DNA of 18,548 bases from DAOVDI01 sp965373045 (GTDB taxonomy: Bacteria; Acidobacteriota; Aminicenantia; Aminicenantales; Aminicenantaceae): contig CBDVEQ010000026.1 in assembly GCA_965373045.1 (NCBI GenBank), positions 1 to 18,548 of the forward strand, written 5' to 3'. A program made the translations under genes and the position numbers. Below the pieces are notes generated by a model. It had not been told where the DNA came from and did not search any database. It saw nothing but the letters and a program-made list of their open reading frames with translations. This document shows positions 1 through 6,307 of the stretch, in pieces (position 1 is the stretch's first letter; the number at the start of each line of letters is the position of its first letter).

Positions 1-3
1 TGA

Positions 4-55
4 CTGGATTATACATAAGAAGTTATGTTAGTCTAGCGGCAGTTTTTATAAATAA
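4..55. repeat. Two fragments of the dispersed CTGGATTATTCATAA repeat in the skp leader
   Basis: Positions 4-18 read CTGGATTATACATAA, one mismatch from the copy behind the oxidoreductase gene (3607-3621). Positions 38-55 read GGCAGTTTTTATAAATAA, matching the reverse complement of 3612-3629 at 17 of 18 bases. The skp leader thus carries two oppositely oriented pieces of the same element. A TATAAA at 47-52 falls inside, but I see no matching -35 box. Confidence 0.55.
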
Positions 56-74
56 AGTAAGCTAGGAGGACAAA

Positions 75-602
75 ATGCGAATAAGTAAAAGCAAAGTATT
101 ACTGATCCTTTTTATGGTATCTGTTCTGGTTTCTGCTGGTTTTGCCCAGCAAAATGTCGGAGTTGTCAATTCTAAGGAAATACTTGATAAGTCGATTGAA
201 GGTAAAAAGATAATGAATCGCCTTCAACAGAAAGAAAAGGAATATAAAACAAAGCTTGCTGCTATGGATGAAGAGATCCGTAAACTGAACACAAAGCTCA
301 GCACACAGCGTTTGACCTTGACTGATGAAGCCATGGCCCAGCTCTCTTCTGACCTGGATAAAAAAAAGACGGAGCAGAAAAGATTTGCCGAAGACGCCCA
401 GCGGGAAATGCAGGCATTAATGAATCGCCTTTTCCAGAGGCTACAGATTGAAGTGGTGCCCATCATCGAAGCAGTGGGGAAAGAGAAAAACCTGGTTGCC
501 ATCTTTGATCTGGAGAGAAGTGGTATGATCTATTTTAATCCGGCAATCAATATTACAGATGAAGTCATTCAAAAATACGATGCCTCAAAAGCAGGTAAAT
601 AA
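75..602 (+). CDS. skp: Periplasmic chaperone of the OmpH/Skp family
   Basis: A 175-residue exported protein. Skp binds unfolded outer membrane proteins in the periplasm and keeps them soluble on the way to the BAM complex. Residues 1-24 form a signal peptide: basic start, hydrophobic core around LLILFMVSVLV, likely cleavage after AGFA. The mature start QQNVGVVNSKEIL matches the usual Skp opening beta strand (VGxVxxxxIL). Residues about 45-115 are rich in Lys, Glu and Gln with heptad-like spacing, as expected for the long coiled-coil tentacles. The C-terminal part (VVPIIEAVGKEKNLVAIFD) returns to the trimer-forming beta core, as in the family. A strong ribosome site AGGAGGA at 64-70 fixes the start. 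It opens an operon followed 10 bp later by fabZ. In many diderms bamA precedes and lpxD follows; lpxD is absent from this position. Confidence 0.93.
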   Translation: MRISKSKVLLILFMVSVLVSAGFAQQNVGVVNSKEILDKSIEGKKIMNRLQQKEKEYKTKLAAMDEEIRKLNTKLSTQRLTLTDEAMAQLSSDLDKKKTEQKRFAEDAQREMQALMNRLFQRLQIEVVPIIEAVGKEKNLVAIFDLERSGMIYFNPAINITDEVIQKYDASKAGK

Positions 603-612
603 TAGGTAGTTA

Positions 613-1056
613 ATGGATATCGAAAAGATCCTGAAAATTCTTCCTCATCGGTATCCATTTCTTCTTGTTGATCGTGTTTTGGAGCTGAATGAGGGAAAAA
701 ACATTGTTGCGATAAAAAATGTGACATACAACGAGCCGTTTTTTCAAGGGCATTTTCCTGCCTATAGAGTAATGCCCGGGGTTTTGATCCTTGAGGCCCT
801 AGCTCAGGCTGGTGGGATCCTGCTTCATTTTTCTCTTCCTGAATCAAAAACCCGGATCGTTTTATTAAGCAAGGTGGATAAAGCTAAATTTCGAAAGCCT
901 GTTGTCCCTGGAGATCAACTGCGGTTTGAAGTTGATCTGTTAAAGTTGAAGTCAAGATTCGGACATGTGAAAGGCGTGGCCTATGTGGATGGAGATAAGG
1001 ATGTAGAATGTGAGATCTTGGCGGCAATTTTGGATGTTGAGGATATGAATGAATGA
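613..1056 (+). CDS. fabZ: 3-hydroxyacyl-[acyl-carrier-protein] dehydratase FabZ
   Basis: A 147-residue cytoplasmic hotdog-fold enzyme that dehydrates (3R)-3-hydroxyacyl-ACP to trans-2-enoyl-ACP in type II fatty acid synthesis. It competes with LpxA for the same 3-hydroxyacyl-ACP, which explains its place here. Visible family marks are the N-terminal ILPHRYPFLLVDRV motif (residues 9-22), the catalytic His47 in FFQGHFP, and the catalytic Glu61 in VMPGVLILEALAQ, with the usual 14-residue spacing. Length is normal for FabZ. The ribosome site is weak (only TAGGTAG just upstream), so translation may be coupled to skp, whose stop is 10 bp away. The stop codon overlaps the lpxA start as ATGA at 1053-1056, pointing to tight co-translation. 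Confidence 0.96.
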   Translation: MDIEKILKILPHRYPFLLVDRVLELNEGKNIVAIKNVTYNEPFFQGHFPAYRVMPGVLILEALAQAGGILLHFSLPESKTRIVLLSKVDKAKFRKPVVPGDQLRFEVDLLKLKSRFGHVKGVAYVDGDKDVECEILAAILDVEDMNE

Positions 1057-1877
1057 CCGATCAAGGTGTTTTTATTCATTCTACTGCCACGGTTCATAAA
1101 GACGCTGTATTTGATACAGGAGTTTATATCGGTCCTTATTCTTATATTGGCAATAAAGTATCGATCCATAAAAATACTCACATTGATGTTAATGTCACAA
1201 TAGAAGGTCCGATAGAGATCGGCGCTGACTGTCATTTTACATCCCATTCAGTTATTGGAGGGGAACCCCAGGATGTGACAAGTCATGGAGAAGAGACACG
1301 TCTGGTCATTGGATGCAGGAATAAATTCAGAGAATTTATCACGGTTAACCGCGGGTCGGTCAACGGGGGCGGAATCACCACCATTGGAGACGACAATTAT
1401 TTTATGGCTTATACCCATATTGGCCATGACTGTATAGTGGGAAATCAGACCATCTTTGCCAATGGAGCAACACTTGGGGGACATGTCGAGATCCATGATC
1501 ACACCTATATAAGTGCCTTTTCCGGCATCCATCAATTTTGTAGAGTTGGGAAATATGCCTTCCTTGGCGGGTTTACTGTAATCACGCAGGATGTATTGCC
1601 TTTCTGCCGGGTCGCCGGCATGCGGCCGCCTCTTCTTTATGGATTGAATGCCATCGGTCTTCGGCGGACTGGTTTTTCCAGGGACAGGATTAAAGCGATC
1701 AAAAAAATGTTTACCCTCTTTTTCTTTTCTGACCTGAACACTTCGCAGGCTGTTGAACGGATAAAAATAGACTGCCCGCAAGGAGAGGATAGAGAAGAAT
1801 TCCTTGGATTTATAGATTCATCCAAAAGAGGGTTTGTTAAAAAAGCTTTGGAAAAATGGGAAAAACCTATGGAATGA
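1053..1877 (+). CDS. lpxA: UDP-N-acetylglucosamine acyltransferase LpxA
   Basis: A 274-residue enzyme for the first step of lipid A synthesis: transfer of a 3-hydroxyacyl chain from ACP to UDP-GlcNAc (or to UDP-GlcNAc3N in some species). The N-terminal two thirds is a run of hexapeptide repeats of the left-handed beta-helix (for example VYIGPYSYIGNKVSI). Active-site landmarks are GEPQD (residues 70-74), the GGGITTIGDDNYFMAY stretch and THIGHDC, placing the catalytic His at residue 125, the same number as in E. coli. The C-terminal helical domain (about 195-274) is present. It overlaps fabZ by 4 bp and lpxI by 22 bp. Length is close to the E. coli protein (262). Acyl-chain length and whether the acceptor is UDP-GlcNAc or UDP-GlcNAc3N cannot be read from the sequence. 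Confidence 0.96.
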   Translation: MTDQGVFIHSTATVHKDAVFDTGVYIGPYSYIGNKVSIHKNTHIDVNVTIEGPIEIGADCHFTSHSVIGGEPQDVTSHGEETRLVIGCRNKFREFITVNRGSVNGGGITTIGDDNYFMAYTHIGHDCIVGNQTIFANGATLGGHVEIHDHTYISAFSGIHQFCRVGKYAFLGGFTVITQDVLPFCRVAGMRPPLLYGLNAIGLRRTGFSRDRIKAIKKMFTLFFFSDLNTSQAVERIKIDCPQGEDREEFLGFIDSSKRGFVKKALEKWEKPME

Positions 1878-2659
1878 TCGCCGGTTCAGGCCAGTTCCCC
1901 TTTTTTCTTCTCGAGGAGATGGCAAAACAGGGGGATCGGTGTGTAGTTGCCGGCATCAAGGGGGAAGCGGATCAGGCTATCGTAAAGGCAGCCGAAACAT
2001 TCGAGGTGTTTTCTATAGCTCAGATCAAGGACATGATCGCCTTTTTCCATTCTTTTGATATCCGGGAAGCGTTTTTTGCCGGGAAGATCGAGCACAAGCA
2101 AATTTTCCGGAAGGACATATTCGATTCCGGCCTTCTTTTGAAGAGCTGGGTAGGGGACCGGAGTCCGGCAGCTCTGATCCAGACGGTAATCGATTTACTG
2201 GCGGAGAACGGAATCGAGATCATGGATCCTTCATCAATGCTTTTATCTGCAATCTGCAAGGAAGGCCTTCTTAGTAAAGCGGAACCACATGAGGCAATGA
2301 TGAAAGATATTAAATTTGGCTGGATAAAGGCGAAACATCTGGCTGATCACGATATCGGACAGACGATCATTGTAAAAGACCTGGCTGTGGTCGCAGTAGA
2401 AGGGATGGAGGGTACGGATAAGACTATTCTGCGTGGCGGTAAACTTGCGGGAAAGGGAACAGTCGTTGTCAAGGTATGCCGAACCCACCAGGATAATCGG
2501 ATCGACCTGCCTGCTGTAGGATTGACAACGATCCAGAATCTTGTGGATGCTGAAAGCAGCGCGCTGTGCATTGAGGCGGACTTAATGCCCTTTTTTCAAA
2601 AGAGTGAAGCCCTTGAGATCGCTAACAAACACGGTATTGTAATTCTGGCCAGTAAATAA
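1856..2659 (+). CDS. lpxI: UDP-2,3-diacylglucosamine pyrophosphatase LpxI
   Basis: A 267-residue protein of the LpxI family (formerly DUF1009). It hydrolyses UDP-2,3-diacylglucosamine to lipid X and UMP, replacing LpxH in many alphaproteobacteria and other phyla. The N-terminal YGMIAGSGQFPFFL matches the GLIAGxGxLP signature. Other family marks are ENGIEIMDPSSML near residue 123 and the C-terminal CRTHQDNRIDLPAVGLTTI near residues 203-221, carrying the conserved QDxRxDLPxxG block. The start at 1856 keeps the first beta strand whole. An internal ATG at 1874 would give the neat ATGA overlap with the lpxA stop seen at fabZ/lpxA, but would cut that strand. Neither start has a good ribosome site. 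Position between lpxA and an oxidoreductase fits a lipid A operon; lpxB is not in the window. Confidence 0.92.
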   Translation: MGKTYGMIAGSGQFPFFLLEEMAKQGDRCVVAGIKGEADQAIVKAAETFEVFSIAQIKDMIAFFHSFDIREAFFAGKIEHKQIFRKDIFDSGLLLKSWVGDRSPAALIQTVIDLLAENGIEIMDPSSMLLSAICKEGLLSKAEPHEAMMKDIKFGWIKAKHLADHDIGQTIIVKDLAVVAVEGMEGTDKTILRGGKLAGKGTVVVKVCRTHQDNRIDLPAVGLTTIQNLVDAESSALCIEADLMPFFQKSEALEIANKHGIVILASK

Positions 2660-2672
2660 TGGAGTATTTGGA

Positions 2673-3605
2673 ATGGATAAAATTAAAGTAGGTATCATCG
2701 GAGTCGGATATCTCGGCACGCAGCATGCCCGGATTTTGTCATATCTGGAGGTAGCGGATTTAAAAGGAGTTATGGATATTGACTTTAAAAAGGCAATGCA
2801 GATCGGCAACCGGCATAATGTTCCTTACTATGAAAAGTTTGAGGACATGTTGGATGAGATCGATGCTGCTATCGTAGCGACCCCCACATCCGAACACTTT
2901 GCTATCGCTCAAAAACTGGTGAACGCGGGCAAATCCGTTCTGGTTGAAAAGCCTATTACAGAAACAGTTGAAGAAGCTGAAAAACTTGTTGATCTTGCCA
3001 AAAAAAAAGGATCGATCCTGCAGGTTGGACATCTTGAACGGTTTAACCCGGCAGTGGAGGCCATCGAAAATCTGATCTCAGAACCTCGCTTTATTGAAGT
3101 CCAGCGTCTTGGTTCTTTTTCTGCAAGGTCTTTGGATATAGATGTGGTTCTTGATCTGATGATCCATGATCTCGATATAATTCTGGCTTTGATCAAGGAT
3201 GATGTAAAAGTAATCCGTTCATCCGGGATCCATGTTCTTTCTGATAAGATCGATATCGCAAATGCTAGGGTGGAGTTCAAATCCGGTTGTGTAGCGACTC
3301 TGATCGCCAGCCGGGTTCATCAGGGAAAAGTAAGAAAACTCAGGATATTTGAACCGACATCTTATTATTCCATTGATTATATCGATCAGGAAGTGAAGAT
3401 CTTTCCCCTGGATGGCCGTCAAACAGACGTAAAAACCCTTAAGATCAAAAAGGAAGAACCCCTTAAAAAAGAACTCCAGAATTTTTTTAAGTGCATTAAA
3501 AACGGACAGACGGGAAAGGTCAGCGGGGAAGAAGGATTGAGGGCTTTGAAACTGGCCTATCATGTGCTGAGTGAGGCTGAGCCAAAAACAACCCATCTCA
3601 CTTGA
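2673..3605 (+). CDS. Gfo/Idh/MocA family NAD(P)-dependent oxidoreductase, possibly GnnA-like
   Basis: A 310-residue sugar dehydrogenase-type protein. The N-terminal Rossmann domain shows GVGYLG at residues 10-15 for NAD(P) binding. The EKP motif at 92-94 supplies the family's catalytic Lys, and DLMIHDLDII (161-170) supplies the conserved His. The C-terminal alpha/beta domain runs to the end. Ribosome site GGAG at 2661-2664 sits 8 bp before ATG, and the gap from lpxI is 13 bp. Being directly behind lpxA-lpxI suggests a role in lipid A. In Acidithiobacillus ferrooxidans the related GnnA oxidises the 3-OH of UDP-GlcNAc before GnnB aminates it, and both genes lie by lpxA. No aminotransferase is present here, so the GnnA assignment is an inference. 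Membership of the superfamily itself is clear. Confidence 0.85.
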   Translation: MDKIKVGIIGVGYLGTQHARILSYLEVADLKGVMDIDFKKAMQIGNRHNVPYYEKFEDMLDEIDAAIVATPTSEHFAIAQKLVNAGKSVLVEKPITETVEEAEKLVDLAKKKGSILQVGHLERFNPAVEAIENLISEPRFIEVQRLGSFSARSLDIDVVLDLMIHDLDIILALIKDDVKVIRSSGIHVLSDKIDIANARVEFKSGCVATLIASRVHQGKVRKLRIFEPTSYYSIDYIDQEVKIFPLDGRQTDVKTLKIKKEEPLKKELQNFFKCIKNGQTGKVSGEEGLRALKLAYHVLSEAEPKTTHLT

Positions 3606-3629
3606 CCTGGATTATTCATAAAAACTGCC
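3603..3629 (+). repeat. Dispersed repeat starting at the oxidoreductase stop codon
   Basis: The element starts with the TGA stop (3603-3605), continues CCTGGATTATTCATAA and ends AAACTGCC. Related cores occur at 4-18, 3842-3852 and, on the minus strand, twice in 11922-11949. The inverted 3' half recurs at 38-55 and, with one extra base, near 13311-13328. Confidence 0.6.
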
Positions 3630-3736
3630 AACACCAACAATAGTTTTCTTGTCTAACGCTTTTTTTCTGTTGGTTGTTTGGTTTATGATCAAAGTCGTTT
3701 CTGCAAATAATTGAATTCCTTATGTTGGCATTTTTC

Positions 3737-3837
3737 ACCCTTCGGGCAGGCCGATCTGCTTTGTTGCAGCGCATTCGCAGTATATGAATACGGCTTCATA
3801 CGCTGCGCCGCGCATATCGACCTGTGAATAACCCAGG
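3737..3837 (+). repeat. Composite ~100-bp repeat element with central stem-loop
   Basis: The first 21 bases (3737-3757) match the reverse complement of 13182-13202 at 20 of 21 positions. The last 21 bases (3817-3837) match 11915-11935 at 19 of 21. Between them 3776-3788 and 3795-3807 form a 13-bp stem with two mismatches and a 6-base loop (CGCAG..TATGAA / TTCATA..CTGCG). Ends found separately elsewhere suggest a small repeat family, whole here and truncated at the other sites. Confidence 0.65.
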
Positions 3838-3852
3838 CGATCTGGATTATTC
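3826..3852. repeat. Inverted repeat GAATAACCCAG / CTGGATTATTC
   Basis: Arms at 3826-3836 and 3842-3852 pair at 10 of 11 positions around a 5-base loop (GCGAT). The arms are two inverted copies of the same CTGGATTATTC core found in the other dispersed repeats. Confidence 0.6.
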
Positions 3853-3885
3853 GTAAAACCAGACGATTGTTTTTCCCGGCTCTCT

Positions 3886-3912
3886 GTCATTCCCGTGTAA
3901 ACGGGAATCCAG
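3886..3912. repeat. TTCCCGT-GTAA-ACGGGAA hairpin repeat
   Basis: Perfect 7-bp arms at 3890-3896 and 3901-3907 with a GTAA loop, flanked by GTCA and TCCAG. Palindromic repeats of this TTCCCG..CGGGAATCCAG type are common in many bacterial genomes as dispersed elements. It lies 28 bp beyond the M48 stop and could act as that gene's terminator. Confidence 0.7.
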
Positions 3913-3939
3913 TGTGAGAAAAACGAGACAAACGAGTTG

Positions 3940-5367
3940 TTACAATACTTTGATCAGCTGATTACGTTTGGGAATATCTCCCGGTTCCATACCATTCATA
4001 ATGGCGAATCTCGGCCAAATGTCTTTTTTGATCCGTGCCTGCTGAAAATAAGAGCGTAGAGTACTGCGGCCGTTGGCCCTGACGAGTCTGACCCTGAACG
4101 GCTTCCGGTTAAGGTATTTTGGGTTGGACAGGTTCTTGAAGGAGCCAATGATCGTCCCGAAATGAAAATCGTAATTTCCGTAGTTTTCACTTGTACTGAA
4201 CGAATTGAAAGAATAGATATGAGCCTGCTTTCTTATATAAGAAGCCCTAATTTTCAGGTTTGACTGATCCTGCTGCGAGACCTCATAGAGCCTTTGATAG
4301 GAACGAAGCCCGTTGATGCTCATGCTGCTGTCGTTAAGGAATATCGCACCCTGAAGTTTAGAGGCCTGATTTTCTGCGTAATCACGGAGATCCTCAGTGC
4401 TTTCTTCAACCTTGAGGATCACTGCAGCGTTTTCATCCTTTGAGACAAGGATGACCTGAGAGCGCTGATTTTGAAGTTTCCAGCCGCCGGGGATGGCAAA
4501 AGAAAAACGCATATTTGGGTGATAGAATGTGTTCCCTTCCACAAATCCTTGCCTGGGATCCTCGCCGTAGACCACGTTTTTAATATGGTTGAGATAGTTG
4601 TTTTTGTTGACAGTGAGCTGCGTGTCCGTTTCTAACAGCATGCCATAGGTATCTCGGATCCTTTCAGTCGTCAGGGGGTGTGTGGACAGAAATCCGGGCA
4701 GACTGTGCCCTCCGCCGGAGAGGTCCCCCATTTTTTGTAGGGCATTAAAAAAGCCGATCATGTGCTCTGGATTGTAACCTCCGCTCCTTGAGTAAAGGAC
4801 ACCGGCGGTATCCGCCTCTCGTTCATCACTACGGCTGAATTTTAAAAACAGCAGTTGGATGCCGATGCCGGCAAGCCCTGAGATGTCTTTAAAGGTCTCA
4901 CTAAGGGCGCTTCCTACAGCCAATCCCACCTGCACAAGAAGCATCTGGCTCATTTTTTTTACGCTGTGACGGTGATTGACGTGCCCCAGTTCATGTCCCA
5001 GGACAGTGGCCAGTTCTGCTTCAGTCTTGAACAGAGCGAGAATACCTCGAGTGACATAGATGTATCCACCGGGGGCAGCAAAGGCATTTATGACAGGAGT
5101 GTCAAGTACGGCAAAGTGATAGTTCAGGTGAGGACGGTGGGTGTGGGGGACGAGCTGCATTCCTACCCTTCTAATATAATCGTTCAAGGCGGGATCGTCA
5201 TATACGCCGTATATAGCTCGCACCTGTTGGTCTGTCTGTCTTCCGAGATCGATCTCAGCAGCCTCTGAGTAAAGCATCAACTCCCGTTTGCCTGTGACAG
5301 GATTGATGGCGCATGAAACCGTAAGGGCCAGAAAGAGGAACAGGATGATTGTATGTTTTTTCAACAT
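3940..5367 (-). CDS. M48 family zinc metalloprotease, putative lipoprotein
   Basis: A 475-residue exported protease of the BepA/LoiP-like M48 group, which degrade or refold misassembled outer membrane proteins. The N-terminus is a signal peptide ending LTVSC, with Cys19 a likely lipidation site; the lipobox is imperfect, having Thr at -3. The catalytic HELGH lies at 125-129 and the third zinc ligand Glu184 in SDEREADTAG. NAFAAPGGYIYVTRG (94-108) is the usual M48 strand before the active helix. Residues about 285-400 form an extra domain (NMRFSFAIPGGWKL), and the last 60 residues, ending in NGMEPGDIPKRNQLIKVL, look like a degenerate LysM-like tail common in this group. It lies 38 bp downstream of the LolA-like gene on the same strand, with no promoter seen between them. 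Confidence 0.9.
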   Translation of the reverse strand: MLKKHTIILFLFLALTVSCAINPVTGKRELMLYSEAAEIDLGRQTDQQVRAIYGVYDDPALNDYIRRVGMQLVPHTHRPHLNYHFAVLDTPVINAFAAPGGYIYVTRGILALFKTEAELATVLGHELGHVNHRHSVKKMSQMLLVQVGLAVGSALSETFKDISGLAGIGIQLLFLKFSRSDEREADTAGVLYSRSGGYNPEHMIGFFNALQKMGDLSGGGHSLPGFLSTHPLTTERIRDTYGMLLETDTQLTVNKNNYLNHIKNVVYGEDPRQGFVEGNTFYHPNMRFSFAIPGGWKLQNQRSQVILVSKDENAAVILKVEESTEDLRDYAENQASKLQGAIFLNDSSMSINGLRSYQRLYEVSQQDQSNLKIRASYIRKQAHIYSFNSFSTSENYGNYDFHFGTIIGSFKNLSNPKYLNRKPFRVRLVRANGRSTLRSYFQQARIKKDIWPRFAIMNGMEPGDIPKRNQLIKVL

Positions 5368-5405
5368 AGCGGAGTCTTCTTTTTTATACCGTTCAACAGT
5401 GAGAG

Positions 5406-6167
5406 TTATCCTTCCATTTTAAAAAAAGAATCCTCAAGGCCGGAGTTGTATTTGATCTCTGTGATCTCCATTGTCATGAATTCTTCTTCGTCCTGGTAGA
5501 TCGTTATGGTGAAAGGAACTATAGTGCCTTCAACCTCTTTGTAATCGTACATGAAAGTTTCCGCTTCGACCTCTACTCCCATCTGGTTCATAGCCGTTGC
5601 TTTTGTCTTGTAAACCAGATAGGTTTCGGAATCCAGGTACATAGTGACTTCATACCCATCTGTAAAAGACAGTTTGATGATAATGTATTCCTTTTCGTCA
5701 ATGGTTTCTTTTCCCTCATAAGAAAAAGTGATGCCGTGTTTTTCCGGATTAAGCAGCATGTCGTTCCCCATGGCCTGTCTTTTGAAGTCATCTGCAAACT
5801 GCTCAGGCATCTCTTCCGTGGCGCCGGTCTGGGGATTTGTCATCCATGCGATCTCTCCGTCATAAGCCTGAGTTATCACCATTCCCATAATCTCCATGTC
5901 CATGCGCATCATATTGGGTTCCTTCTGGTACATGGTCATGGATCCGCTCATGCCCATCTGGATCAACTCCATGGAAGCGCTGGTTGTTGTATCCTTGATC
6001 TTAGACAAAACGTCCCGTCCTCCCTGGGCTTTGATCCATTTTTCAATTATTTTCTTGACTTCTGCTTTTTTTGCCTGATCATCCTGCAAGACAGTGCTCA
6101 AAACCGGCGAAAATGCCAGGCTGATCAGAAAAATACCTGCGAACAAATAAGTAAGACGTCTTTTCAT
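5406..6167 (-). CDS. Exported LolA-like (outer membrane lipoprotein-sorting-like) protein, methionine-rich
   Basis: A 253-residue protein with a signal peptide at about residues 1-25 (MKRRLTYLFAGIFLISLAF). The mature part begins with an amphipathic helix holding KKIIEKWIKAQGGRDVLSKIKD. That is typical of LolA/LolB-fold proteins, where IxKxxxAxGGxxxLxxIK precedes an antiparallel beta sheet. The remainder alternates short strands, including YDGEIAWMTNPQTG and FTDGYEVTMYLDSETYLVYKT, the latter like the lipoprotein-sorting family. It is unusually rich in Met, about 23 of 253 residues, clustered near residues 66-105. Ribosome site AAGGAG precedes the start, with a promoter upstream at 6230-6258. 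Export is well supported and the fold likely. The ligand is unknown, and it need not be true LolA. Confidence 0.7.
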   Translation of the reverse strand: MKRRLTYLFAGIFLISLAFSPVLSTVLQDDQAKKAEVKKIIEKWIKAQGGRDVLSKIKDTTTSASMELIQMGMSGSMTMYQKEPNMMRMDMEIMGMVITQAYDGEIAWMTNPQTGATEEMPEQFADDFKRQAMGNDMLLNPEKHGITFSYEGKETIDEKEYIIIKLSFTDGYEVTMYLDSETYLVYKTKATAMNQMGVEVEAETFMYDYKEVEGTIVPFTITIYQDEEEFMTMEITEIKYNSGLEDSFFKMEG

Positions 6168-6229
6168 TTTTGTTCTCCTTGTGTAATGTTGATTTTATGA
6201 TTCTAGAATTCCATATTCCATATGAATAG

Positions 6230-6258
6230 ATTATAGTCCATGAAATAAAAAAGAGCAA
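6230..6258 (-). promoter_or_regulatory. Sigma-70-type promoter for the LolA-like/M48 operon
   Basis: On the minus strand TTGCTC (6253-6258) and a perfect TATAAT (6230-6235) are 17 bp apart, about 65 bp before the start at 6167. The gene upstream ends at 6308, so the promoter lies in a 140-bp gap. It would make the two downstream genes independent of the regulator gene. Confidence 0.5.
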
Positions 6259-6307
6259 AAAAATCTGGCCGCTTTAAGCCTGTAGCCTTCGAAACAAACC
6301 AAAAAAA

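Larger units (their letters stand above)
3606..3939. other. 334-bp convergent intergenic region made of repeats
   Basis: This gap between two convergent genes has no credible ORF. In order it holds a dispersed repeat beginning at the oxidoreductase stop codon (3603-3629) and an imperfect CCAACA/TGTTGG hairpin (about 3629-3680). A composite element (3737-3837) contains a strong stem-loop, followed by an inverted repeat (3826-3852) and a TTCCCGT/ACGGGAA hairpin (3886-3912). Any of the hairpins could end transcription from either side, though none has a classic T-run directly after it. Confidence 0.7.

Noticed and set aside
6255..6272. A sigma-54-like -24/-12 site (GGCC ... TTGC) on the minus strand before the LolA-like gene
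   Set aside because: GG and GC are 14 bases apart instead of 12, and the TTGCTC/TATAAT pair overlapping it explains the region better.
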